Source: Haliclystus octoradiatus | Taxonomy: Eukaryota; Cnidaria; Staurozoa; Stauromedusae; Haliclystidae | DNA: 64,000 bases | Assembly (NCBI GenBank): GCA_916610825.1 | Contig: OU744446.1 | Coordinates: 31,324,445 to 31,388,444 of the forward strand | Reading direction: 5' to 3' | Shown here: positions 45,301 to 58,400 of the stretch, piece after piece | Numbering within the stretch: the stretch's first letter is position 1 | How the letters are laid out: each line of letters begins with the position of its first letter | Program-made: the position numbers and the translations under genes | Notes under the pieces: generated by a model | Databases searched by the model: none | What the model was told of the DNA's origin: nothing | The model's input: only the letters and a program-made list of their open reading frames with translations

Positions 45301-48300
45301 CTTATGTACAAGAAGAGATGAACAATTTCTATCAATTTCACGATGCTTACTTTGATAAATACAGTACTATCAAAATAACTTCCTTTTGAGAAACTTAAAC
45401 CCCATTATTTTGTTACCTACCTTCCTAATTCTTCAAGTGCTTCATATCGAGTATAAAAATCTTCATCTTTCTTTAGATAGACGTCTTCTCCTTTTGCTAA
45501 TATTAAATCATCCCCTTCTTCAAGACCATCACTTACTGTTATACCTTAATATCCAAATGTAATAATGTGAAAATAAAAACATTACAATGGATGGGAAAGA
45601 AGATTGTTCTAAGAATGAAAATCGTTATCCACTAAATGTGCAGTCGTGTCTTATATAAGTCTTTTCCATCATCGTTTCAGTACACTGGGAGGTTCACGAT
45701 TTGTTGACGCCCAAAGGGTAATTTCCTTGAAATTTCTAGGCAGTCGTGGGAACAAGTATATCGATCGTTCCCATAGGGAGGGATGGGGTCTCTTTGTAAA
45801 TTTTGAATGCTGATATGCGGCTGATAATTTAGATCAATATTTCTGATATATATTTCTCATCATACCACATACACTTAAACTCGGGAACTATCTCTTCTTT
45901 TGATGTCCCACCTTGCTTAATATCTCAAACAAAAACTGATTTTTATTTTTCAGTTTCCATACAAGATTACAAAGTCTGATATTCTACATCGCTTAAAATA
46001 TTCCACTTATGCACATGGGGGGTATTAAATAAGTTGGACTTCATACCATGTTATTTTAAACCTCTCTCCAGCGAAAGTTACATCTCAAGGGATGAATGAT
46101 CATTGGATCATTGCTATGTTACGATGATTTTTGATTTTAAATTTGACGATAGAAATCTGATGCATAAGGTTACTAGATGACAGGCAACCGTTTCTATTAA
46201 AGTTAACCTATACAAACTGAGTTAGCCCTTGGATTTTGCTAGGTAACGAATCTGATAGAAATCTGATGCATAAGGTTACTAGATGACAGGCAACCGTTTC
46301 TATTAAAGTTAACCTATACAAACTGAGTTAGCCCTTGGATTTTGCTAGGTAACGAATTTTTTCTGTATAATAATATCGACATCCCAATGATTATACTTTA
46401 CTAGGCTTATATAAGAGTATCCGCCTTGATTTTGTTTGCGTCATTTGTAGCTTATACGATCGTATTGGGAATCATGCGTCATATTTTTGTTCAAACTTAT
46501 GACTTCAAATCCTTTTTAGGACATCGGAATGAAGGAATATCACGATTACGTGATACAAAATACGGATTATATGTTTGTTTTTGCTTATAAAGTTAAACAT
46601 GTAATGTGCCATTTTGAAATGGATTACAGATCAATTGTTGTTAGAATTAGTATCGCTATCACGCGAATATAAAACTTTACATAATTTAAACGATATGCGT
46701 CTTTAACTGAAATCAAGATGATATAGTATTAGAAATATATATTTGAAAAGTTTCATTATCTAAACGTTGTTATCCAGCTGTTTCTAAAATTACTTTCATC
46801 AATAAGCGGTAATCTTTTATTTATTTATTATTGAAAGATGTTTGCAAACATGATTTATAAATCCTGAGAGTTCTATATCTGATTTGTCAGCTGCAATAAC
46901 CGCCTCCCCTCAAGGGATTTGAGTCCTAATCAATAACACGGTTGTATTCGTTTGAAATCGTCTACAAACGTGGAATTTGATCGACTTCTGTGATAGCTAT
47001 AATAATTTTGCATAAACACTCCTCATGATTAATCATAATTCGAATCAACTTTTTATAAACAGAATACAGTATTGCAAGTCTTATTTTCAACTTTTGATCG
47101 ATAATTGCTCATTGATATTCTTGAGGTAAAACAATTATTATTTATTTTCTGTCATTGTTAATATTGAAGCAAGCACATGACAGAATATTACCTTTGGTAA
47201 CCTCCGTTTAATGTTTGCGGCATGTTTATATACCCGCACGGGATAGTTGGCGTTCCGGTTTGCAGTTATTATTATTAAAGTACCTCTGACAGTTTTTCCG
47301 CTTAAAAATGAAATGTTTGTTGCAGTTTGCAGATGCACTCGATTTTATACTCACGGCGATTCTCGAATTTTCAGTTTGAATTTGAAACTCGAATGTATTT
47401 CACATGATTCATTTTGCTGGGTGGTTATAGTGTGTTATTATCTAGTGCATAATATAGATAGTTTGGGTCAATTGATTAAACTCACATGGTTTTGTCTTTG
47501 ATAAAGTTATTTTCAAGGTAATGTTTACTGTAAAGTTCAATGATTTAATCTCTGCCTTTTCATACCGATTGTAATGCGATTAGTAGCCGATTATAGAAGC
47601 CGATTAGATGCATCGAGTGTCGAGCATCAGAGATTTTCTTTTAACTTGTTTGATTTTGAGGGGGATTTAACATACTTATCTGCAAAAAAATTGTCAGGAC
47701 ATTTATAAATCTCACTTACTTTTCATTAAACAAACAAAGGGAAAGTTGTATTTTACATGCTCAATATTTTGCATGTTTTGTAAATTATTATATAGTATTT
47801 CTAGTCATTTGCATCTGATTTCAAATTTTCTATAGGTGTTAACACGATTGTTTAAACAAAAGAATACTTATATTATTCAGTATACAATTTTAGAAGCTTA
47901 AAAATATTTTGATTCCTTGTTTATATATAATTTAAGTTTTCTAAGTTATTGCTTATATTTATTTGAGGCAGCTATTCAACTATTTACTGATTTAATAAGT
48001 ATCGATGAGGGTTTTCGTGAGTGTTTATAGAATGTTTATAGTATGTTAGAAGTAAAAAACAACTACAACATCTTTATTATCTCGAAGTGAGATAATTGGA
48101 TATACTCAGCGTATTGCTCAAAGTGATGTAAGAAAAAACTCCAATTGACGGCAAAAAGTTCTGGTTTTCTTAATAACACATGCTCAAATAAAAGTACTCA
48201 TATACCAAGTAATTGTGTTGAGAGAATAACTTATACCTACTAGAATACGTTTGAAGATATCATTAGTACAACTAAAAAATATTCAAATATTTCTTTATCA

Positions 48301-48485
48301 AACACTCAACAACAACACGATTTAGATTTTCTGCAAGATTATTCATTGATTCAACTACACCCATCATGTTATAGCTGTAGTTTATATACCTAGAATATAA
48401 CTTATGATAAACAAATTACGTTCTACTTACTTTGTACACGGTGCATCACATCAATATTTTTTCTTTGCTTAATTTTGTCTTGCAT
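39357..48485 (-). CDS. Myosin-light-chain-kinase-like Ca/calmodulin kinase, 525 aa
   Basis: Eight exons join in phase: 48431-48485, 45421-45544, 44117-44456, 43417-43549, 42688-42922, 42304-42349, 41626-41700 and 39357-39926. An in-frame TAG lies upstream of the ATG. The kinase domain has the Gly loop (LGRGKFGIV, about 58-66), catalytic Lys81 (YAAKF), HLDLKPEN at 169-176 with the Leu-for-Arg change typical of MLCKs, DFG at 194-196 and APE at 218-220. SDMWSLGVIAYVLLSGLSPF also points to the MLCK group. A basic amphipathic stretch at about 326-357 (RKYVARRRWHKT, then FKALRHF) matches the calmodulin-binding, autoinhibitory segment of MLCK. Ig and Fn3 domains are absent, so it resembles the short MYLK4/MYLK2 type. 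The last 165 residues are acidic, Thr-rich and unlike any family I know. It likely phosphorylates myosin regulatory light chain. Confidence 0.92.
40530..41457. mobile_element. Fold-back element with piggyBac-like TTAA duplication
   Basis: It is 928 bp. The ends AGTGTATATCC and GGATATACACT are flanked by TTAA at 40526-40529 and 41458-41461. The arms are about 300 bp and complementary over much of their length. The centre (about 40920-41090) is a second palindrome built on AAGTGCTCAC and GTGAGCACTTG. No transposase ORF is present. It sits in the intron between the last two kinase exons. Confidence 0.75.
44531..44905 (-). mobile_element. SINE-1, intact copy in kinase intron 2
   Basis: This reverse-oriented copy has tail, body and tRNA-like head all preserved. 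A 12-bp target duplication TATCTAAACATC lies at 44519-44530 and 44906-44917. It is highly similar to the copy at 4054-4425. Confidence 0.85.
46148..46359. repeat. Exact 106-bp tandem duplication
   Basis: Two adjacent copies begin GATAGAAATCTGATGCATAA. I see no difference between them until the final bases. The sequence lies in kinase intron 1. Confidence 0.85.
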
Positions 48486-49470
48486 TTTATTGGTTTTCTA
48501 TTAGCAGATATACAAAATAGCTTCCTTCAAGCTATGAGCAATCTTTGTGATCTCAATTCCTTAATACTTTCATATTTTACTTACAAATGTGATAACAGAC
48601 CTTAACCAGTCATACGTTAAAGATTAAATGAAAATGTATTCAAGCAACACAGGAATTAAAACTTTGAGAAAAGTTCAAACACCCCAGGGGCATATGTTAC
48701 GGGTTTTGGCCTCTCTAAACTCCTCCCATAAAGAATATATCCCCAGAACTAATTTTTCATCTTTTTGCATTGTTTTGATTTAATTAAATTTGAGTTTTGA
48801 AGTTATTTAAAAATGCTGATGTCTGGATAATTTAAGTAGGAAAAAAATCAGTTTTAGCGTCCATTACAGGTCTAATATTTGCAGCTGCCGACTACCGAGC
48901 TAGATTCATGGTTTTGAATTTGTCGCTGGTCTCAACAGCCTCGAGGTTGTTTACTATAGTGTTCATGAAAAGCCTGCTTGATGATATCATTGAGTAGTTA
49001 TTCGACTTGTAGACAGGCAAGGTTGCTCAGGGCATCACGAGGGAAGCTATGGGACGGTGATTTGCGCGCGCAATTTGGTCGCGCGGATACTCGTCGATTC
49101 GCTTCGCTAACCTGACGTAAGATTACATAGCTGGAGAATTGCTCATTCTATTTTAGCAGCGCGCGCAAAATCTTAAAATAGCTCTTTGTGTTTTTGAAAA
49201 AGTTTTTTAATTTATGAAAATACTGTTATTTTTGTTATATGTATTTCGTAAAGAAACAAATGTATTAATATTATGATAATGCAAAATATTGGGAAATTAA
49301 AATTATCTAGGAAGTGTTACGCGAGGAATGTATTTTTAAAAGACGTATTCGGAGATATGAAGAATTCAACGTGAAGTTCTATTGTTATTTTCCTTCGGAC
49401 GTTTTATGTAAATGTTTGCAATATCATTGGTTATAGTATTGATGATTGATTGGGAAGAGATTTTATACGA
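48486..49470. promoter_or_regulatory. Divergent promoter region, kinase / receptor, with CpG-rich block
   Basis: Less than 1 kb separates the two start codons. At about 49065-49165 is the only CpG-dense stretch between genes in the window, containing TTTGCGCGCGCAA and, inverted about 95 bp on, GCGCGCGCAAAA. This is the most promoter-like segment I see. I find no TATA box. Confidence 0.5.
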
Positions 49471-52400
49471 ATGTTGGAGAGAAAAGTGCCGGGGATAGGA
49501 GATTGTGGATATGAACGAATTCTATACTACGTATTAGTGATTGTGTTTTGTCTGATTGGTAAGATTTTTTTCTTTACTTTATTATTGGAAAACTTGGCTT
49601 ATTTTTCCCTCCCACAACGTTTCCATAAATATGGACTCGAATATCACAGGGGAGACTTGAATGAATTACCTTGCATACCGTAGGCTCATTTCTATAGGAA
49701 TTCTTCAAATACTAATTGAAAAAAAACTTCAGCTGCAAATTTAAATTTGAAAATTGTCGCTTTGGTTGATTAGCCTTTGTAGTAAATAGCTTTCTTTCGC
49801 GTTATGCATTTGGGTAAAACTCAATAATTCCAGTGCAGAAGTAAAACTTTGCAAAAGATATTGAATTTTAGAGAGTTTTAATACGTACTTCGCATATGCC
49901 TCAATTTCCTGCTATATGCCTTGATAAATATCCAAGGCCAATCGCTTGACCATGCAAAAATAAGTGGCGTCTTGAGAGCTTCAAAAGTTTTTTATTTTGT
50001 ATCAAAGTATATGTTTTGATATGCCTTCTTTGAAATGTAGGTTTAATTAAATTTAAAAACAAATTGATCTGAAATAATTTTTATCCTACATTTTCTTTAG
50101 CCGGTCTTACGTTTAAACAGTATACTTAAGCAAGAACATATAATTTCTACGGCAAGCCAGTAACAAGTAATAATATGAATTTTATGGTGATTTAATTCAG
50201 CGTGTTTTAATTGAGGATTTTAATCTTAAAATGAAATAATAAGATTTACGTATTTACTGGAAAATAAAGGATAAATGATATTTTCAAAATCCTATATTAC
50301 TCAATGTATTCTACTACTACTGTAAAAATAATCGTTAAGCCAATGAAAACACCACCGAACTATTTTTTCAAACAATCATTTCATCAACTTTATTAAGAAC
50401 ACGATTTATATTACATTTGATAGGATCTAATATATTTTATGCAGGTCAGACTTAACAATATTTCCTTCTCTGTCCATATTCAATATAAACAGCTGGTCAG
50501 GTCTCTAGGAACTCTTTACTTTTCCTCGCCGTTCATTAGCCTCTTGCTTAGACAATTTTGCCTGTACACCAGCTACACTTCATTTGGCTTTGATTTTGAG
50601 GCCCGTTTTGTCTCATGATTGCTCGTACGCCGACAGTACTTTAATTACTTTAATCGCACCATTTCTATAACTAACTAGTCACTCTGATCTCCAGATAGCT
50701 GCATCGATTGCTGCCCGGATTGCTGCAATCATATATCTCCAAGAAGAGAAACTTAGTCATTCAGCCAGCCTAATTTGAATCGACGTATAGGCTTGAAGAA
50801 TGTCTTCGGTCGATCTTACGATAGCTCTTTAACCGTACTGCCATTATGATAACCTTCTCATCATTAATATCAATACAACTATGAGAAGTGACAATGTTTT
50901 AATATCAGTTGTTGAAAAATCCCGTCACTGATGTTACCAACACGAGGAAGATTTTGAAATGAAGTTCTTAGATATGATTGAAGAATATGAAAATATTTTA
51001 CACAACTTATTGTTGTCAGATATTGACTTATCCGATATCGGGTTTTCGGATATCAGATATTGACTTTTTGAATTGATCTATCTGAAATATGTTCTATTTG
51101 TGTTTCAGTGTTTGTATCTACTGGTGATGCTGACGATGTCTGTGCACAACAAGCTCTTACTTCATTTCATTTACGTAACATTGGTAAATCAACAACATCA
51201 AAACATTGTGCTGAATTATGCTGTGATAATAAACCATGTGATTTAGTAGTGAAAGTATCACATCGTTGTTTAAGTATTAATTGTAAAAGAAATGAAGTAT
51301 GCGATGCTATTTATGATCAATTAAGTCACATTGATGATGATCATGGTGTCAAAAGAAGAAGTATTAATGAGTTAATTAATGGTAGTTATGACGATGCTGG
51401 TTATAACGAACAATCTATAACCGAGAGGAGTTTGGATAAAAATGATAATTTACAATTTCAAGCTTATTTGTTACATGAAATGCATTTAAATGGGGATGAT
51501 TCTAATAATTCAGATATTCCAAAGAATAATGAAAGTAGCAACGAAAAAGGTATACAATTCAATATATGCTATTCATACCAAGCCTGCATATATAGGTACT
51601 ATGACCACGTTCACACAGAGCATAATTCACCAAAACGTTTCGATGGGCACTTAAGGTATATATAGCTAAAACATGGGTCCATGGTCAAATCAAACTTTTC
51701 CTTGTAGAATGATTCACCCTAACACATGTTCCGCCAATCATTGGCCTTCGAGCCTGTAATTGATAGGATTGCTGTTTTTAGTATGGGACTGTATTTTATC
51801 TCAAATTTCCATGCCTACATTTCGGATCTCGTGTTTAGATGACTGATCTGATTTTATACAGCGTTCAATGAAATAGGAACCCTTACTATGAACATCTGCT
51901 TCTGCACATGCGTATTCATTGCAACTATTCGAGCTTATCTTTAATTCCGGATTGGAAAAATCGGGAGTAGTCCTTGCGTATTGTAACTGATTGTAAGCGT
52001 GAACAGGGTCTCCCTTATGCGTTTTTCATCTTCCAACGCTTTGAGTAGTCCAATCAGACCTTTAACTTTTTAATCTATACAGTTATTGTAAATTCTAGGT
52101 CGGGAAAACAACTTTCTCTCTCGTTACGCATATCCATTTGTCCAAAATCATACGCCTGATTCCCCAGAAAGTGATGCCATGAATTTGATACGTGAAAGAC
52201 GATCTACAAATAAAAACCATAAAAAGTCATGTGGAAAAATGAATTTTGTTGATGGTGGAATAGGAAAACGTAAAAAGTCTTATTTATACAAGAAATTATC
52301 AACAAAATCATCATTATCAATGGCATCGTGTAGTGGTAAATGCTGTGATTTAGAACAGTGTATCATGTCATTTTTAATTGATAAATCTTGTTATGCTGTG

Positions 52401-55400
52401 ATGTGCCATGGGGAAGGAAACTGCCGTGATAAAAAAGACCGATTACCTAATCTCGATTTTCAAGTCGCAATGCAAAAAAGAGGTTAGTATAAAAATGATA
52501 CACTGCTGACAATACTGTATTAATGTTTATTAATGTTGATGTTTTTTGTTGTTGTTATATGTTGATCATAATTATTGTTTATCATGAAATAGTTGATTTT
52601 CTAGCTGAATACAATTAGTATGAATGCTTTATTCTTGGACGTCACGGTATTATCAATTACAATTTAGAAAAAGAATTGAATCATGTAACAAATTCACAAA
52701 GAAATAAATGTTGTTTATGACATTCTTTGAGAAGTCGTAGATTCACGTCCGAATTTATACGGGTTTTTTTTTCAAACGACGGAAAATTGTGTGATCATTA
52801 TGCTGTTTAGTTCATAGTTTGAGTAATAATTGCTTCAATCGATTGCTTTTCTTTTTCTGTAAACTAGTTTTGCATGATGTGCCAATATTTATTTTTGTTG
52901 GATTCATTGATTTGAAACCATGTTGAAATGTTTGTAACTTGCAAATCGGTCATGTTTACAGAGCGTGTAACTAGAGGTTACACTATTCGTTGGTTTTAAA
53001 GACGCAGTTTCTGCGGCATGCAATGACCCTTGACTATATTTTATTCAATATGACAATTTAAAAATGATAGATCTTTCTAGATTCATATATAGTTTGCAAG
53101 TATCATGAATAACTGAAACTCCCTCTGAGCATTAAACTTTTTGAATTTGCAGCGTATTTCTGATGTGCTATAGCTCTACAACAAGGAAGTTTCTGTTTCA
53201 GGAAAATAAAGGAAAACTGAAAATTTGTCGTTTAGGAATTCCAATGAAACTCCACTGCCAAAAGTTATTACCTGACTTTTGAAATAAATGGAAATTTATT
53301 CCTGAGGGTAACTCCATCTAACAAGTTGACGAGAGTGTGACACTTTGAGGAAACCCCAAGTGAAGAAAAGATATCATAATACATAAAGAAAAACTACAAA
53401 TGCATCAGTATCTTTCTATAGGGCAAGGCATTCTCAGACAGTTGAACTTCCTAGTGATGATATTATTATGCTTCAGAATTCTCTAAACCTAATACTGACG
53501 ATCTATATATCGTCATAGAACGTATTTATGCGATACAAGATATTCGTAGAATGTTTATAAAAGGGTGTGTATTTCCACAACTGAAACTTCAGTGAAATGT
53601 GGCTCTTTGATAAGGGGTAATATTGTGACTGCAAATACAATTAGCGACAGCGCAACAGTATAGTTTGTTCTAAGTGATATTCAATCGAGTTGTGATATCG
53701 AACGAATGTCATCCACGCGAGCATCTATAGTATGAACATGTTTATCATAAGGTTAAAAAAGTTGTTTACATTAGAATATTAGGTAAGCTATTAAGCCCCG
53801 GCTAAATGAGTGCAACATTTCCTCTACACGAGCTCAACAATGTTATGCTGTGTTGATGTTGCATATGGTAGCTAATTAAACCCAACAAGTGCTCTACACG
53901 AGCTCTACATCGATTTTGAGCAAATGTTGCGTTCATTTAGCTGGAGCTTTACATTGTATAAAGTTACCAGTTAGTTATTCGCATTGGTATAACAATGGTA
54001 TCATGGCATTTTTTTCTTTTTACAGAAACATCGTTGGATGATAGCAAACAACCTAAGAAAAAACATGAGATAAATGATTCAAAAAAGAACAAGAAGCCCT
54101 CACATAAATCCAAAACACCAAACAAGAAGTCCAAGAAAGCTGATAAACAATCTAAAAAAGAAAAAAAACCAACTAAGAAAAAGAATGTTAAGAAATCAAC
54201 AAAACATTCAAAACCTAAAGCTACAGACAAGAAATCAAAAGAAAAAAGTGGAGCTAAGAAAGATACCATTGAAAGAGCAGATGATAGTACAAGTACAAAG
54301 AAAACAAGTTCTAACGAATATCAGGATGACATTAATAAACTTTTAGATGATCGGAAATCACATGGGAATTTATTTGATGATGCAACGATAGGCAAAACTC
54401 ATTTAGAATCATCAGAAATTGAAGATGATAAAAAGAAGGAAAGTGGTGAAAATGACCAGGATATTTCTGTGTCAGAAGTTGCTGAAGAGGCAGGTCATGG
54501 ACCTTCTATTGAGTCTTTTAAACAAGTGACTGGAGAAGAAGATGAGAACGAGACTGATACGAAAGATAGTCCTAGTTCAGGGTCTGGTGAAATGTCTGCA
54601 AAGCCTAAGCCGAAACAAAAACCAAAACAAAAGTCGAAATCAAAGTCAAAAAAGAAAATAACTGTACACCCAGTTGTTAACCATCATAAAGAAGAAATAA
54701 AAAGACCTCGTCAATATTTTCTCATTCAAAAACATAAAAGGTCACATGTCAATGAATTACTTTCACTTTTAAAATCCAAAAAGATAAAGAAACATACCAC
54801 CATAGCTTCAAAGAAAAGTAAAGTTTCTATTCCAATTAAAAAGAATCAACCAGCCACGGAAGATATTTTACTCAAGAAAATTGAAATGATTGAACATAAA
54901 CTCGATGCAAAGAAACAAATAAGTGAAGAAGATATCAAGAAGCAAAAAATTCTAGAAAAGATAAGTGCATTAGAAAAACACATCGATGCTCAGGAAAATG
55001 GAAAATCATCTAATAGAGGAACAGTTGATCTTGGTAAAAATAGTGAAATTCTAGAACACGGTGTTGAACTAGGTAGCGGTGACGAGCTGATGCATCTTGA
55101 AAAGCAACATTTAAAAAGTAAAAAGATTGTTAGCAAAGCTAAAATGGAAAATAAACATGGTGGACAAAATAAGCAGGCATCAACAACAAAGTTGGCAAAA
55201 GCAAGTGATAAATCTAAGTCGTCAAAGAAGCAAGTTATTAAAAAATTAAACAGTATCACCGAATCAAAACATCAGAGTAAGAATAATGATATTGAAGAAA
55301 AACGGTTACGACTTGAAGAAGAGTTGATGGAATTAAATCACATCAAGGATAAAAAAGATGGGAAAAGTAAAAACAAAGATGTGGCATCAACTTTGGAAGA

Positions 55401-58400
55401 TTTTGAGTTGCCAAAGGCTAAATTATCAAAAAAGGATAAGATTGCCAAAGAAAAGGCTACGTTTAAAGAAGGAAAACATCATGATATTAATAAAGGTCAC
55501 AAAACTCACGCTGTTAAGAAAGAACTCCATGAAGAAGATATGATGAAGGATAAAGGGGATTCAAGTGGAGATGGCGAAGAAAAGAAGTCAGCCGAAAAAA
55601 GTGGCAAAAAATCCAACAACGATCACGGATCAGGTGATGATGAATTTAGTCTTTTTAAAGAATTTGAAGAACTCCAAAGAAAAAGCCACAAGATGAGTTT
55701 AGAAGATACAGGCAGATATGGTAAAGATTTTATTATGCATCCAAATAAAAACGACGTGGAGAAATATAAAGTATATGCTTCAAGCCGACACGCTGAGAAA
55801 AAAGCGAAACAAGAACAACCCTTAAAGCGAAAACTTCAAGAGAAAAAATTGCCAAAGCATCATCAACTCAAGAAAAAGAAAACGCTGAAGAAACAATACC
55901 GTGAGATGTTTGAAGGGGCAGGATCTGGTGACGAGAGTTCGGGTAATCCTCCCAAGGTAACACTAATGAAAAGAAAAAAGGAGAAATTGCATGTTCATCA
56001 CATTCAATCAAATGTGAATAATAAAAAATCCATTATTAAACATAGCAAAACAAAAAAGATGAAAATTTCTCTTGATGAATTGTACGAATCTGGAAGTGGT
56101 GAAGAAATCTTGAAAGAATTAATCAAAGAAAGAATCATGGCGAAACTAGGCGGGAAGAGGAAAGTGAAGAAAAAATCAACCAAGAAGGCAAAAATCAAAA
56201 CTGCGAAAATCAAAACCGTCAAAAAAACTGATAAAACAGACAAAGCATCGAAAAGAACACAAAATACAAAATTAATTAGAAATCCACCTATTAAAATAAC
56301 AGAAATGCGTAACAATGTTACCAAGAACAAAACGATTCCTGATTCCTTAACACCGATTATTAACATGACTACAATTCCTTTATTACCTGTCAATCAAACA
56401 ATAATATCTAATCAAACACATGTAGCCCTTGACCAGCCATCATCCCAACAGAAAATATTGCATAATGTCAGCGTTATAGCTCCTGTTAATCATTCGAGTG
56501 CAGTAACTACAACTCCTAGACCTAAAACACCTAGTAGACCTAAAATGACTACAGTGCATGTTGATGGAGAACCAACTAAAAAAACTACACCAACACCAAA
56601 ACCAAAGAGAAAAACAACACCGGCAGTCATCCACGATAAGAAAATAAATTCTGCTGCATCGCCAATCCAGGCATTATTACTAAATGATGCAAAACCTGCT
56701 CAGGATGCTCGCAAAATGCCAATGAAAACAACTCCAACTTCAAAACAAAATGTCAAAATAGCAGCTACAGCGAAAACAACAACAAAGAAGCCAATGCATG
56801 AACCAGCCAAACTCAATTCTCTCAATCAAGAAAAACATGTTACAAAACATCCTCCAACACATAAACCCTCGCATGAACATCATATGAAAATTCCAACTTT
56901 ATCAATTATCACTAACGATGAAGATCCCATAACAAAGGTGCCAACAAAAAAGAGACAGAAGCCTACCAAACATGCACGTAAAATTACAACAGCTAGAGCT
57001 GAGAATTCTGCTGAGAATCAAATGAATTTTAACATGCCTGGTCTTAATCCTTGGCAAAATGGCCCTGTTGATGGCTTGGGTCCTCTACAAGGCCTCCCGT
57101 TGTCATTCCCTAGCCCGCATATGGAATCATCACATCTCGTTACGCCGCTCTCACCTTATTACAATCAAGCCAAACCTTGGTTGCCTAAAAGCTCAACAGC
57201 TGGTACACTAGGTGATATTCAACTTCAGGAACCAGGCTCAGTAGATTTCCGACCTCCTATTGCGGGTCAACCAGACAATGGCATATATCCACCATTTAGT
57301 GCTGGTTTGTATAATCCTGTCCCCACAAGCCCACAACCAAAGCTGCCTCTACATCAGCTTCGTATCCCAATGGAACATCCACAACTACACGGAGAAACTC
57401 TCCCGCAGTTAACACCTCGCAAACCTCAACATCAGAATCCTCAATTCCATGAAAGCATGCATATACTCCCAAAGAAAACTCCTGTCCATGTACCAAAAGC
57501 TTTTAAGCCCAAACCCTTGATGACTGGTCATTTGCTAACAACTCCACGCACACCAACAAGGAGTCATATTCAAAAGCTATTGGGGCTTCTTGGAGTGACC
57601 ATTTCCCCTGATGAACTGGGTACTAGATCATCTGTTGCATCACGTCCAACAAAACCAATGTATTTAGCAACAACTGAAAGTCCCGCTCATCAACATCATG
57701 GCAAGTCATCACCAGAAGATATCATTGAACGTATCCTTGGTAACAAGAATGGTGCTGAAACTCAATCTCCTGGGCATAAACAAACTGGACAGAAGCATCG
57801 TGGAAAGTTGGAGGATTTCTTTAATGATGACTCACACACATCTCAAGATAATGCTAAACACAGTGAGTTTCATATGATAACGTTCAATTATACGAAAACT
57901 GGAAAGGATGCCTTTGATTATATTTTTACATGATGCGACCTAGTGATATTCCCGAGATCAAAAATGTTGCTAAAGCCCCGCCCAAATGACTTTTCATTTC
58001 GCCAACATTGTTGAATTCAACAAAATCCGATGATTGTACAGAAATGTTGAATTCATTCATCGGATTTTGTTGAGTTCTATTGTTCTCTACCTATGTTGGC
58101 GAAGTGGCCAAATGACTTTTTATTTCCTCAACATTGTTGAGCTTTGTTGAAAATATGAACCCTCCTCTGATTGGTCAACAATGACGAAGTCTGTCTCAGG
58201 GTTTGTGGGCTCGATTGACTAGCTTCCAAGCCTCAAAATACCATCCCCTGTTGACGAAAATGAACTCAACAAAATCCGATGAATGTTGGCGAAAATAAAA
58301 AGTCATTTGGCCAACCTCAAGATGTTGACGAAAATGAACTCAACAAAATCCGATGAATGTTGGCGAAATAAAAAAAGTCATTTGACCAGGGCTTAAGATG

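Noticed and set aside
49450-49470. Upstream start of the receptor at a TTG codon
   Set aside because: The first ATG in the frame is at 49471, and an in-frame TGA lies just before the TTG.
53964-54269. 101-aa Phe-rich minus-strand ORF, and similar ones at 54990 and 56004
   Set aside because: They are antisense to the Lys-rich giant exon, so Lys codons read as Phe/Leu and mimic membrane segments.
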